This document shows, one piece after another, positions 1-8,859 of a stretch of 64,000 nucleotides of DNA. Below the pieces are notes generated by a model. That model did not search any database. It was not told where the DNA came from and saw only the letters and a list, made by a program, of their open reading frames with translations. The DNA is taken from positions 124,001-188,000 of the forward strand of contig NZ_JAIHLQ010000001.1 in assembly GCF_019733355.1 (NCBI RefSeq), given 5' to 3'. The stretch comes from Pseudomonas baetica (GTDB lineage: Bacteria > Pseudomonadota > Gammaproteobacteria > Pseudomonadales > Pseudomonadaceae). A program made the translations under genes and the position numbers. Every line of letters starts with the position of its first letter. The stretch's first letter is position 1.

Positions 1-234
1 AACGTCGGGCCAGCATCATTGCTGGACTTGATCAACCAGAGCTTCGAGGTGATGCAGACCTCGCTGGCGCAGTACAAGATCGCCGGGTACCCACCGGATA
101 TCCTGATCAACGTACCGAAGCGGGTTTGCCGGTTTTTCGAGTTCTACAAGGCGCCGGAGTTGATCGCACTGGGCAGAGAAATTGCTCGGGATACGCTGGA
201 TCGATATGACAGCGAGCAGAGCAGAGAGCCCTGA
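1..234 (+). CDS. Patatin-like phospholipase family protein, C-terminal fragment
   Basis: The reading frame is open from base 1, so the start lies outside the window; 77 C-terminal residues are visible, from NVGPASLLDLINQSFEVMQ to the TGA at 232-234. The pattern of an aliphatic helix containing SFEVMQTSLAQYKIAGYPPDILINVP, then a C-terminal ALGREIARDTL helix, resembles the end of bacterial patatin (RssA/NTE-type) serine hydrolases, which cleave acyl esters of lipids. The catalytic GXSXG and DG[AG] motifs would lie upstream and cannot be checked. It converges on the kdp genes, separated by a REP pair. Family assignment is from memory of similar C-termini and is moderately sure. Confidence 0.55.
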   Translation, partial: NVGPASLLDLINQSFEVMQTSLAQYKIAGYPPDILINVPKRVCRFFEFYKAPELIALGREIARDTLDRYDSEQSREP

Positions 235-255
235 AGTTCTAGGCTGCCTGTCAGG

Positions 256-353
256 GCCTCTTCGCGGGCAAGCCCGCTCCCACAGGGTTCTAGGGTGCTA
301 TTGAAATGTGCGTATCACACCGACCACTGTGGGAGCGGGCTTGCTGGCGAAGA
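256..353. repeat. Inverted pair of REP elements
   Basis: Two copies of the REP core face each other: CGCGGGCAAGCCCGCTCCCA at 263-282 and its inverse TGGGAGCGGGCTTGCTGGCG at 330-349, with about 45 bases between. This is the common repeat of P. fluorescens-group genomes, thought to be moved by RAYT transposases acting in trans. Lying between convergent genes it could also act as a bidirectional terminator. Confidence 0.8.
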
Positions 354-375
354 CGTCGGATCGATCAACGCAACA

Positions 376-1074
376 CTAAAGGCTGCTCTCACTCAATAGC
401 CGATAACCCACTCCCGCCTCCGTCACGATAAACCGCGGCCGCGTCGGATCATCTGCCAGTTTCTGGCGTAAATGCCCGACGACAATCCGCAGATAATGAC
501 TGTCCTCGGTGTGCGTCGGCCCCCAGATATCCTTGAGCAATTGCTGCTGGGTGATCACCCGCCCCGGATGCCGCGCCAGTTGCGCCAGCACTGCGTATTC
601 CTTGCGGGTCAGCGCCACTTCGACGCCGTCGAGCAATACGCGCCGGTAGGCCAGATCCACCGTCAGCGGGCCGAAATTCAGCGCGGCCTGCTGCACCTCT
701 CCCGCTGGCGCCTGACGCAACAATGCACGCACCCGGGCGAGAAACTCCTGAATGCCGAACGGCTTGGTCACGTAGTCATTGGCGCCACCATCCAGCGCCT
801 GGACTTTCTGCCCTTCACTGGCGCGCACCGACAGCACCAGCACCGGCGTCGTCGCCCACTCACGAAACTCGCACAGCACTTGCTGGCCGTCCATGTCCGG
901 CAGGCCGAGGTCGAGCACCAGCAGATCGGGTTTGTTCAGCGCCGCCTGCGCCAACCCCTCGGCGCCGGTGCCGGCCTCCAGCACTTTGTAGCCTTGGGAA
1001 GCCAGGCTGATGCGCAGGAATTTGCGGATCTGCGGTTCGTCGTCGATGACCAAAATGGTCGCGGTCTGGCTCAT
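376..1074 (-). CDS. kdpE: KdpE response regulator of potassium uptake
   Basis: An OmpR/PhoB-type response regulator of 232 residues, the usual KdpE length. The receiver domain fills residues 1-120, with the acidic pocket DDE at 11-13, the phospho-acceptor Asp55 in LVLDLGLPD, and the KP motif (VTKPFG). A winged-helix DNA-binding domain follows from about residue 130 (RKEYAVLAQLARHPG, then LRIVVGHLRQKL and a final GVGYRLL). Phosphorylated KdpE activates kdpFABC under K+ limitation or osmotic upshift. It follows kdpD by 48 bases on the same strand and is the last gene of the cluster. A candidate KdpE site is at 8544-8563. Confidence 0.96.
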   Translation of the reverse strand: MSQTATILVIDDEPQIRKFLRISLASQGYKVLEAGTGAEGLAQAALNKPDLLVLDLGLPDMDGQQVLCEFREWATTPVLVLSVRASEGQKVQALDGGANDYVTKPFGIQEFLARVRALLRQAPAGEVQQAALNFGPLTVDLAYRRVLLDGVEVALTRKEYAVLAQLARHPGRVITQQQLLKDIWGPTHTEDSHYLRIVVGHLRQKLADDPTRPRFIVTEAGVGYRLLSESSL

Positions 1075-1122
1075 GAATTCACATCAACACAAAGGATTGG
1101 CGAGAGAGTAGCGCAGTCGGAT

Positions 1123-3774
1123 TCAGGCTTCACTGTCCATCCCCGGTTGCGTCTGCAACGGCAGGTGCAAGGTGATGCAGGTGCCGCGTCCATCGATACC
1201 GTCGGCAACGCTGATGCGCCCGCCATGAGCGCCGACCATGCCCTGACAAATCGCCAACCCCAGACCGGTGCCCTGACCGCCCCGATCACCGCGGGCGGCG
1301 GTGTAGAACATGTCGAAAATCTTCGCCCGCTCGTCTTCGGGAATACCCGGCCCTTCATCGCTGACCGAGAAGAAAATCTCGTCGTCATTCGCCCCCGAAC
1401 TCAGTTGCAAGCGACCGTGGCTTGGCGAGAACCGTGCGGCGTTTTCCAGCACATTGACCAGTGCCTGCTCGATCAGCGCGGCATGCACAAACAGTAGCGG
1501 CAACTCGGACGGCACATCGGTACTGACCTGCAACGGCGCCAGCACGGCGCGCAGACGATTGAGCGAACTGCCGACGATGTCGGCCGGCGACACCCAGTCC
1601 CGCGCCAGTTTCAACGCACCATGGCCCAGACGCGTCATGTCCAGCAGATTCTGGATGTAGCGGTCGAGGCGTTCGGCTTCATCGCGAGTGCCTTCGAGCA
1701 GTTCGCGGCGATCCTCCAGCGGGATCGCTTCGCCCAGTGCCAGCAGGCTGTCGATGCTGCCGCGCATGGACGTCAGCGGCGTGCGCAGGTCGTGGGACAC
1801 CGAGGCCAGCAAGGCGCTGCGCAATTGTTCGGTTTCGCCGTGCAAGCGCGCCGCTTCAAGATCGTCGGCCAATTGCGCCCGGGCCAACGCTTGCGCCAGC
1901 GGTTGACTCAACGCCGTCAGCAAGCGCCGCCGCTGCCCGCTCAACGTTTGGCCTTCTTTGGCGCAGACACCGAGCAACGCCAAGGGTCCGTCCTCGACGG
2001 AAAGCGGCCACCACCACCAGCGCCCGAGCGGCAAGGTGCCAGTGCCCATGCCGGCCGGTTGATCGTGCTGCCAGGCCCAGTCGGCGGCGGCACGTTCGGA
2101 CTCAGTCAATTCGAGCGGGGCGCCGGTTTCGACGTTCCAGACGCCCTGCCCGTCGCGATTGAGCAGGCACAGTTGCAAATCGCTCCAGCCATTGAGGTGC
2201 TGCGCGGCGGCGTTAACCACCGCTTGGCGATCGGTGGCGGCGGTCAGTTTGCGCGACAGGTCGAGCAGCTCGCTGGTCTCTTCCTGAGTGTCGCGCAACG
2301 CCTGCAACTGTCGACGCTGACGCGCCGCGAGGTTGCCGGTGAGCGCCGCCATCAACAGGAAGAACAGCAACGTCAGGACGTCTTCTTCACGCTGAATACT
2401 GAAAGAGAAATTCGGCGGTATGAATAGAAAGTCATAGGTCAGAAACGACAGCGCCGCACAGGCCAGCGCCGGGCCAAGGCTGCTGCGCACTGCCACCAAC
2501 AACACCGCCGCGAGGAACACCAGCGAGATGTTCGGCAGCGCCAACACACTCGACACCGCCCACGCCAAGGCACTGGCCAACACCGTCGCCAACAGCGCCA
2601 GCGCATAGTCGAACCAGACCCATGTCGGCGCTGATCGCAAGCGTGGTTGATGCTGTTGCTGATCGCTGTCGAGGACGTTGATTTCCAGGCCAGGGGCCTG
2701 ACGCAACAACCGGGCGGCCAGTCCTCCACCAAACAAGCGACGACGCAGACGCGGGCGGGACTGGCCAACCAGCAACAGACTCGCACGCCGCTCGGCGGCA
2801 TGCTGGATCAGGGTTTTCGCCACCTCACCGGCACGCAGCAACACCACCTCACCGCCCAGACGTTCGGCCAACTGCTGAGCACTTTGCAGGCGCAAGCGCG
2901 ATTGCTCGTCGCGCACACCGCCGTTGTCGATGTGCACCAGACTCCACGGCAAATGCCGACGTTGCGCGACCCGACTGGCGTGACGCACCAAGCGTTCAGC
3001 CTGCGTATCGCCATCGACGCCCACCAGCAAACGACCGCGAACCGCCGGGGCGGCCTGGCCGAGTTGGCGATAGCCTTGGGCAAGATCGTTATCGACTTGC
3101 GCCGCAGCGGTTTGCATGGCCAATTCGCGCAACGCGGTGAGGTTGGTCTGGGTGAAAAATGCATCGATGGCGGCCCGCGCCTGCTCCGGCACGTAGACCT
3201 TGCCTTCGCGCAGACGTTCGAGCAACTCACGCGGCGGCAAGTCGATCAGCAGCAGTTCATAGGCCTCTTGCAGTACCCAGTCCGGCAGGGTTTCACGCAC
3301 CTGCACGCCGGTGATGCCGCGCACTTGATCGTTGAGGCTTTCCAGGTGCTGGACGTTGACCGTGGTGAACACGTCGATGCCGGCGGCGAGCAGTTCCTGG
3401 ATGTCTTGCCAGCGTTTGGTATGACGGCTGCCAGGGGCGTTGCTGTGGGCCAGTTCATCGACCAGCACCAGTTTCGGTTTGGCCGCCAGCAGGCCATCGA
3501 GGTCCATTTCTTCGAGCATCACGCCACGGTATTCCGAGCGCACCAACGGTTGCTGCGGCAGCCCGCCGAGCAGCGCTTCGGTTTCAGCGCGACCGTGGGT
3601 CTCGACGACACCGGCAATGACTTTCACGCCTTGGCGCAGTTGGATGTGGGCGGCCTGGAGCATGGCGTAGGTCTTGCCAACGCCGGGGGCGGCGCCGAGG
3701 AAAACCTTGAGCCGGCCACGGCCGTCGCGGGGCAGATCTGCTAACAGCGCGTCGGCGCGGCCGGAGTCACTCAT
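1123..3774 (-). CDS. kdpD: KdpD sensor histidine kinase
   Basis: An 883-residue inner-membrane kinase that phosphorylates KdpE. In order: the KdpD N-terminal domain with a Walker A motif GAAPGVGKT at 27-35 and VDELAHSNAPGSRH; a UspA-like domain at about 245-365; four membrane helices at about 395-490 (DUF4118); a GAF-like domain; HisKA with phospho-acceptor His661 in ASVSHDLRTPL; and an HATPase domain with NVLENAARFSP, DEGPGIP and GTGLGLAI. The frame is open to 3846, but the start at MSDSGRA (3774) is preferred because an AGGAAGAG-like ribosome site lies just upstream and homologues begin there. The gap to kdpC holds a REP pair, so kdpDE may be expressed partly apart from kdpFABC. Confidence 0.95.
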   Translation of the reverse strand: MSDSGRADALLADLPRDGRGRLKVFLGAAPGVGKTYAMLQAAHIQLRQGVKVIAGVVETHGRAETEALLGGLPQQPLVRSEYRGVMLEEMDLDGLLAAKPKLVLVDELAHSNAPGSRHTKRWQDIQELLAAGIDVFTTVNVQHLESLNDQVRGITGVQVRETLPDWVLQEAYELLLIDLPPRELLERLREGKVYVPEQARAAIDAFFTQTNLTALRELAMQTAAAQVDNDLAQGYRQLGQAAPAVRGRLLVGVDGDTQAERLVRHASRVAQRRHLPWSLVHIDNGGVRDEQSRLRLQSAQQLAERLGGEVVLLRAGEVAKTLIQHAAERRASLLLVGQSRPRLRRRLFGGGLAARLLRQAPGLEINVLDSDQQQHQPRLRSAPTWVWFDYALALLATVLASALAWAVSSVLALPNISLVFLAAVLLVAVRSSLGPALACAALSFLTYDFLFIPPNFSFSIQREEDVLTLLFFLLMAALTGNLAARQRRQLQALRDTQEETSELLDLSRKLTAATDRQAVVNAAAQHLNGWSDLQLCLLNRDGQGVWNVETGAPLELTESERAAADWAWQHDQPAGMGTGTLPLGRWWWWPLSVEDGPLALLGVCAKEGQTLSGQRRRLLTALSQPLAQALARAQLADDLEAARLHGETEQLRSALLASVSHDLRTPLTSMRGSIDSLLALGEAIPLEDRRELLEGTRDEAERLDRYIQNLLDMTRLGHGALKLARDWVSPADIVGSSLNRLRAVLAPLQVSTDVPSELPLLFVHAALIEQALVNVLENAARFSPSHGRLQLSSGANDDEIFFSVSDEGPGIPEDERAKIFDMFYTAARGDRGGQGTGLGLAICQGMVGAHGGRISVADGIDGRGTCITLHLPLQTQPGMDSEA

Positions 3775-3819
3775 GCTTGATGCTCTCTCTTCCTGATAGT
3801 TATGCGGTGACTGTTGTGG

Positions 3820-3890
3820 CCTCTTCGCGAGCAAGCCCGCTCCCACAGGTTCAGTGTTGCACTTGTGGGAGCGAGCCTGCTCGCGAATGG
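3820..3890. repeat. REP pair between kdpC and kdpD
   Basis: Facing REP cores: CTTCGCGAGCAAGCCCGCTC at 3823-3842 and GGGAGCGAGCCTGCTCGCGA at 3867-3886. The two arms can fold into one long stem in the kdp transcript. It lies wholly in the 129-base gap between kdpC and the kdpD start, and so may limit readthrough or protect the upstream kdpFABC message. Confidence 0.8.
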
Positions 3891-3903
3891 CCGCGCCGCC
3901 GGT

Positions 3904-4449
3904 TCAGAGTTTTTCCAGCGCCATGTTCAGTTCCAGCACATTAACCACCGGCGGCCCCACCAGCGGCTGTTCGATGTGCGCATCGAGCAGTTGCTGCACG
4001 GTCGCTACCGGCAGGTTGCGTGCTGCCGCAACACGCGCCAGTTGATAGGCAATTGCCGCCGGAGGCAAGTGCGGATCGAGGCCGCTGCCGGAGGTGGTCA
4101 GCAGCGCCAGCGGCACCGGGCCTTGCCCTGGAACTTGCAGCTTGTTGGCGTCGTCGATCACCCGGCTGGCGAGTGCCGGATTGCTCGGGGCCAAGTTGCT
4201 TGCGCTGCTGGAAACCGTCGCAAACGCACCCGCCGAAGGACGCGAATGAAACCAGGCATCGCCAACAAAATCCTGGGCAATCAGTGACGAGCCACGGACT
4301 TTGCCTTCAGCGTCGTGTACCAGACTGCCGTTGGCCTGATCGGGGAACGCAACGTGCGCGACACCGGTCACCACCAGTGGATAGGCAACGCCGGTGACCA
4401 GGGTCATCAGCACCAGCAGGCTCAGGGCCGGACGTATCATTGTGGACAT
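3904..4449 (-). CDS. kdpC: KdpC subunit of the K+-transporting ATPase
   Basis: A 181-residue KdpC, the single-span subunit that stabilises the KdpB-KdpA complex. One N-terminal membrane helix ([24 protein letters not shown]) is followed by a periplasmic domain with the conserved features [34 protein letters not shown] and QLLDAH. The ATG at 4449 has GAGG seven bases upstream; an internal ATG three codons in (4440) is the alternative. It lies 130 bases downstream of kdpB, with a REP pair in the gap. Confidence 0.96.
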   Translation of the reverse strand: MSTMIRPALSLLVLMTLVTGVAYPLVVTGVAHVAFPDQANGSLVHDAEGKVRGSSLIAQDFVGDAWFHSRPSAGAFATVSSSASNLAPSNPALASRVIDDANKLQVPGQGPVPLALLTTSGSGLDPHLPPAAIAYQLARVAAARNLPVATVQQLLDAHIEQPLVGPPVVNVLELNMALEKL

Positions 4450-4507
4450 TTCAAAATCCTCGAATTCAAAAAGCAGATACCGCGTTAATCAGTTGGACCG
4501 TGTCGAG

Positions 4508-4579
4508 TTCATCGCCAGCAGGCTGGCTCCCACAGGGGAACGCACTTCAAATGTATGAGCGAGCCTGCTCGCGATGGCG
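4508..4579. repeat. REP pair between kdpB and kdpC
   Basis: Diverged REP cores at about 4510-4534 (ATCGCCAGCAGGCTGGCTCC) and 4557-4579 (GAGCGAGCCTGCTCGCGATG) face each other in the 130-base kdpB-kdpC gap. Sequence match to the core is weaker than in the other pairs. In a co-transcribed operon this intercistronic stem could shift the KdpB:KdpC ratio. Confidence 0.7.
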
Positions 4580-6640
4580 TCAAACCAGATGCAACGCCGT
4601 GAGCAACATGTCGATGGCTTTGATCGCCACAAACGGCACCACAATCCCGCCCAATCCATAGATCAACAGATTGCGCCGCAGCAACGCCGCCGCACTCGCC
4701 GCCTGCACGCGAACGCCACGCAATGCCAGCGGAATCAGCACCACAATGATCAAGGCGTTAAACACAATGGCCGACAGAATCGCGCTCTGCGGACTGGTCA
4801 GGTGCATGATGTTCAGCACGCCCAGTTGCGGATAAATCGAGGCGAACAGCGCCGGCAGAATCGCGAAGTACTTGGCCACGTCATTGGCGATGGAAAAGGT
4901 CGTCAGCGCACCGCGTGTCACCAGCAATTCCTTGCCGATCTGCACCACGTCCAAGAGCTTGGTCGGGTCGCTGTCGAGATCGACCATGTTGGCCGCTTCC
5001 CGCGCCGCTTGCGTACCGTCGTTCATCGCCATTCCCACGTCAGCCTGCGCCAGTGCCGGGGCGTCGTTGGCGCCGTCGCCGCACATCGCGACCAGACGAC
5101 CGTCGTTCTGCTCGTGACGAATACGCGCCAGTTTTTTCTCCGGGGTGGCTTCGGCAAGCACGTCATCGACGCCCGCTTCAGCCGCGATGGCCGCTGCGGT
5201 CAACGGGTTGTCGCCGGTGACCATCACGGTGCGAATCCCCAACTTGCGCAGTTCGGCAAAGCGCTCGCGAATGCCCGGCTTGACCACGTCCTTGAGATGG
5301 ATCGCGCCAAGCAGCCTGCCGTCGACGCAAACCAGCAACGGCGTACCGCCGCTCTGGGCGATCTTGTCGATTTCCCGCGACAGGGCCGGGGCCAGATCGG
5401 CGCGTTGTTGCCCGAGGAAACTCAGCAGCGAATCGACCGCACCTTTGCGATACACGCGGCCCTGATAATCGACACCGGACAAGCGGGTTTCGGCGCTGAA
5501 CGGCACGGCGGTCAGGGTTTCCGGGGCCGGCTCGGGCTGCGGATGCAAACCGCGCAGGTACTCGACGATGGATTTACCTTCGGCGGTTTCGTCCGCCAGC
5601 GAGGCGAACAGTGCGCCTTCGGCCAGATCGCGAGCACTGACGCCTGGCGCTGCATACACCGCGCTGCAACGACGGTTGCCGAAGGTGATGGTGCCGGTCT
5701 TGTCGAGCAGCAGCACATGCACATCGCCTGCCGCTTCGACTGCACGGCCGGACTTGGCGATCACGTTCAACCGCACCAGACGATCCATCCCGGCGATACC
5801 GATGGCCGAGAGCAAACCGCCGATGGTGGTCGGAATCAATGTGACCAGCAGCGCCACCAGGAACACCAGTGGCAGGCTGCCGTGGGCGAAGTGAGCGAAC
5901 GGCTGCAGGGTCACCACCACCAACAGGAAGATCAGGGTGAGGCCGATCAGCAGGATGTCCAACGCCACTTCGTTCGGCGTCTTCTGGCGCTTGGCGCCTT
6001 CGACCAGTGCGATCATGCGGTCGAGGGTCGATTCACCGGGGTTGGCGGTGATCTCCACCAGCAGCCAGTCGGACACCAATCGAGTGTTGCCGGTGACGGC
6101 TGAGCGGTCGCCGCCGGACTCGCGAATCACCGGGGCCGATTCACCGGTAATTGCCGCTTCGTTGACTGCGGCGATCCCTTCGATGACTTCGCCGTCGCCG
6201 GGGATCATCTCCCCCGCATCGACGCGCACCACATCGCCTTTGCGCAGGCTGCTGGCCGGGACGACCTGAAAGCTGCCATCGGCCTGTTTGCGCCGGGCGC
6301 TGAGGCCTTCGCTGCCCGCCTTGAGGCTGTCGGCGCGGGCCTTGCCGCGACCTTCAGCCAAGGCTTCGGCGAAGTTGGCGAACAGCACGGTGAACCACAG
6401 CCACAGGGCGATCTGCGCGGCAACGAAGGTCGGCACCTGACTGTCTGGAATGAAGCACAGCACGGTGGTGAAAATCGCGGTCAGTTCGACCACCAGCATC
6501 ACCGGCGAACGCGCCAACTGCCGAGGGTCGAGCTTGACGAAAGCTTGCACCAGCGCCGGGCGCCACAGGGCCGAGATCGCGGTTTTCGCTTGTTCCGGTG
6601 CTTTGACGGCAACGGGTTTGATTGCGGGCATATTCATCAT
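4580..6640 (-). CDS. kdpB: KdpB, P-type ATPase subunit of the K+ pump
   Basis: A 686-residue P-type ATPase catalytic subunit in the inner membrane. Visible motifs are the actuator loop [10 protein letters not shown], the phosphorylation motif DKTGTIT with acceptor Asp313, KGAVDS in the nucleotide-binding domain, [28 protein letters not shown], and the hinge [17 protein letters not shown]. Length and motifs match intact KdpB. The ATG at 6640 is preceded by GAGGAG five bases upstream and lies 7 bases beyond the kdpA stop, so translation is likely coupled to kdpA. Confidence 0.98.
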   Translation of the reverse strand: MMNMPAIKPVAVKAPEQAKTAISALWRPALVQAFVKLDPRQLARSPVMLVVELTAIFTTVLCFIPDSQVPTFVAAQIALWLWFTVLFANFAEALAEGRGKARADSLKAGSEGLSARRKQADGSFQVVPASSLRKGDVVRVDAGEMIPGDGEVIEGIAAVNEAAITGESAPVIRESGGDRSAVTGNTRLVSDWLLVEITANPGESTLDRMIALVEGAKRQKTPNEVALDILLIGLTLIFLLVVVTLQPFAHFAHGSLPLVFLVALLVTLIPTTIGGLLSAIGIAGMDRLVRLNVIAKSGRAVEAAGDVHVLLLDKTGTITFGNRRCSAVYAAPGVSARDLAEGALFASLADETAEGKSIVEYLRGLHPQPEPAPETLTAVPFSAETRLSGVDYQGRVYRKGAVDSLLSFLGQQRADLAPALSREIDKIAQSGGTPLLVCVDGRLLGAIHLKDVVKPGIRERFAELRKLGIRTVMVTGDNPLTAAAIAAEAGVDDVLAEATPEKKLARIRHEQNDGRLVAMCGDGANDAPALAQADVGMAMNDGTQAAREAANMVDLDSDPTKLLDVVQIGKELLVTRGALTTFSIANDVAKYFAILPALFASIYPQLGVLNIMHLTSPQSAILSAIVFNALIIVVLIPLALRGVRVQAASAAALLRRNLLIYGLGGIVVPFVAIKAIDMLLTALHLV

Positions 6641-6647
6641 TGACTCC

Positions 6648-8357
6648 TCAGCTCCCTATACCAAAGGCAGCCATACTCAGATGTTCAGCGATAGGTCCCA
6701 ATGCCAGGGTCGGCAAAAAGGTCAGGCCGCCCACCAGCAAAATGGTCACGGTCAACAGGGTCACGAACAGCGGGCCATGAGTCGGGAAGCTGTTCTGGCT
6801 AATCGGTGCGGTCTTCTTCATCGCCAGGCTGCCAGCCAGTGCCAGCACCGGGAGGATGTAACCGAAGCGGCCGAGCAACATGCCGAAGCCCAGCATCAGG
6901 TTGTGATACGGGGTGTTGGCACCGAAGCCTGCGAACGCCGAACCGTTGTTCGCGCTGGCCGAGGTGTAGGCGTAGAGCAACTGGCTGAAACCGTGTGGCC
7001 CGGGGTTCGTCACTGCGGCCACCGGACCTGGCAGGCTCGCGGCAATCGCACCGAGCACCAGCACGCCAATCGGCATCACCAGCAACGTGACCACCAACAA
7101 CTGCACTTCGCGCGCCTGGAGTTTTTTACCCAGATATTCCGGTGTGCGGCCAATCATCAGGCCGGCGAGGAACACCGCGATCAGCACGTTGAGCAACATG
7201 CCGTAGAGACCCGCACCGACACCGCCGAAGATCACTTCGCCGACCATCATGTTGACCAGCGCAACCATGCCGCTGAGCGGGTTGAGACTGTCATGCATAC
7301 CGTTGACCGAACCGTTCGACGCGGCGGTGGTGGTTACCGACCACAGCACCGTGGCGGTGGTGCCAAAGCGCGCTTCCTTGCCTTCGAGCGGTGCGGTCTG
7401 TTCGACGGCGACGTTGTTCAGCGCAGGATTGGGTTGGTACTCGGCCCACAGCGAAGTCGCGCCGCCGATCAGAAACAGAGCGAGCATGCAGGCGATGATC
7501 GCGCGGCTCTGACGCAGGTCTTTGACGTAGTGGCCGAAGGTAAAGACCAGCGCTGCCGGAATCAAAATGATCGAAGACACCTCGAACAAGTTGCTCCAGG
7601 CGCTCGGGTTCTCGAACGGGTGCGCCGAGTTGACGCCGAAGAAACCGCCACCGTTGGTGCCCAGTTGCTTGATCGCAATCTGGCTGGCGGCCGGGCCGAG
7701 CGGGATCACTTGATCAACACCTTGCAGGGTCACCGCATTCACGTAATGCGCGAAGGTCTGCGGCACGCCTTGCCAGACCAGAAACAGCGCCAGCAGCAGG
7801 CACAGTGGCAGCAGGCCGTAGAGGGTGGCGCGGGTCATGTCGACCCAGAAGTTGCCGAGGGTTTTCGCCGACTTGCGACCGATACCACGGCACAGCGCCA
7901 CCAGCACGGCCAGGCCGGTGGCGGCGCTGACGAAGTTCTGCACGGTCAGGCCAACCATCTGACTCAGGTAGCTCAGAGACGCTTCGCCGCTGTAGGACTG
8001 CCAGTTGGTATTGGTCATGAAACTGACCGCGGTGTTGAACGCTTGCGTCCATTCCATGCCCGGCAGGTTCTGCGGGTTCAGCGGCAGATGATCCTGGAAC
8101 AACAGGAGCGAGAACAGCACAAGGAAACCGGCCAGGTTGAACGCCAGCAGCGCCAGCGCGTACTTCTGCCAGCTCTGTTCATCCTGCGGATTGACCCCGG
8201 CCACGCGAAAACAGCCGCGCTCGACCGGGCCAAGAATCGGCGTCAACCAGGTGCGCTGGCCTTCCATCACTTTGTAGTAGAAGCGCCCGAGAAACGGCGC
8301 CGGCAGCAAGACCACCGCGAAAAACGCGAGGATCAGCCAATAGTCATAACTGTGCAT
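6648..8357 (-). CDS. kdpA: KdpA, K+-binding channel-like subunit
   Basis: A 569-residue hydrophobic protein with about ten membrane helices that binds and passes K+. The family's selectivity-filter-like glycine segments are visible, for instance [32 protein letters not shown] and [14 protein letters not shown]. The open frame reaches 8549, but the start is placed at [13 protein letters not shown] (8357) because the upstream stretch is unlike KdpA and overlaps kdpF. The gene starts 8 bases after kdpF and ends 7 bases before kdpB. Confidence 0.97.
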   Translation of the reverse strand: MHSYDYWLILAFFAVVLLPAPFLGRFYYKVMEGQRTWLTPILGPVERGCFRVAGVNPQDEQSWQKYALALLAFNLAGFLVLFSLLLFQDHLPLNPQNLPGMEWTQAFNTAVSFMTNTNWQSYSGEASLSYLSQMVGLTVQNFVSAATGLAVLVALCRGIGRKSAKTLGNFWVDMTRATLYGLLPLCLLLALFLVWQGVPQTFAHYVNAVTLQGVDQVIPLGPAASQIAIKQLGTNGGGFFGVNSAHPFENPSAWSNLFEVSSIILIPAALVFTFGHYVKDLRQSRAIIACMLALFLIGGATSLWAEYQPNPALNNVAVEQTAPLEGKEARFGTTATVLWSVTTTAASNGSVNGMHDSLNPLSGMVALVNMMVGEVIFGGVGAGLYGMLLNVLIAVFLAGLMIGRTPEYLGKKLQAREVQLLVVTLLVMPIGVLVLGAIAASLPGPVAAVTNPGPHGFSQLLYAYTSASANNGSAFAGFGANTPYHNLMLGFGMLLGRFGYILPVLALAGSLAMKKTAPISQNSFPTHGPLFVTLLTVTILLVGGLTFLPTLALGPIAEHLSMAAFGIGS

Positions 8358-8365
8358 AGCCGCTC

Positions 8366-8455
8366 CTAGTTCCGATCCGCGCGCAACAGCGCAACCAACA
8401 GATAAGTGAACAGCCCCACTGCCAAAAACAGTGACACCCCGTCCAGAACGCTCAT
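8366..8455 (-). CDS. kdpF: KdpF small membrane subunit
   Basis: A 29-residue peptide, MSVLDGVSLFLAVGLFTYLL then VALLRADRN: one membrane helix with a positively charged cytoplasmic end, as in KdpF, which stabilises the KdpFABC complex. GGAG lies seven bases upstream of the ATG. It is the first gene of the leftward kdp operon, just ahead of kdpA. Its leader carries a small inverted repeat, ACGGC(GTATT)GCCGT at 8472-8486, which could fold close to the ribosome site. Confidence 0.92.
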   Translation of the reverse strand: MSVLDGVSLFLAVGLFTYLLVALLRADRN

Positions 8456-8543
8456 GGAAGATCTCCGTGTTACGGCGTATTGCCGTGTGTGCAGGCATTG
8501 TCGGAAAGGAGGCTGTAAAGGAACGAGAGCGAGGGGGTTGGCT

Positions 8544-8563
8544 GGGCATAAAGAAAGCGTAAA
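8544..8563 (-). promoter_or_regulatory. Candidate KdpE operator upstream of kdpF
   Basis: On the minus strand the sequence reads TTTACGCTTTCTTTATGCCC, a TTTA-N2-CTTTCTTTA pattern about 90 bases upstream of the kdpF start. It closely resembles the KdpE site as I recall it from the E. coli kdp promoter (TTTATACTTTTTTTACACCC). Position and orientation toward kdpF fit an activator site; no strong -35/-10 pair is evident downstream, as expected for an activated promoter. Inferred by similarity only. Confidence 0.5.
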
Positions 8564-8611
8564 GAGTGGGTTTATGCCGGCGTTACAGCCAGGTTTTGCC
8601 CTGCCTGGGCC

Positions 8612-8693
8612 GGCCTCATCGCGGGCAAGCCCGGCAACAGATTCTGCGGTCAACACAAAACCCTGTGGGAGCGGGCTTGCCCGCGAAGACGGC
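8612..8693. repeat. REP pair between divergent kdpF and the permease gene
   Basis: Facing REP cores: CATCGCGGGCAAGCCCGG at 8617-8634 and GGGAGCGGGCTTGCCCGCGA at 8667-8686. Within the 404-base divergent gap (8456-8859) it separates the kdp side, which holds the candidate KdpE box, from the permease side. Nothing else recognisable lies between 8694 and 8843. Confidence 0.8.
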
Positions 8694-8859
8694 AGCCCAA
8701 ACAACATCGCACCCAACTGGCGCACAAAAATGTGCCCATCAGTAATGAACATCTTGGATAACGACAGCTTTCAGCCTATTGCGACATGTTCCGGCGCAAT
8801 GGCACGCCCACTGCACACACCCTCCCCCGAGCTTTCCAAACCGTTCAGGGAGCAAACAC

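Noticed and set aside
6450..8369. 639-codon rightward open frame opposite kdpA
   Set aside because: Shadow of GC-rich codon usage on the other strand; rich in Arg, Gln and His, no domain, no ribosome site, and kdpA is unmistakable.
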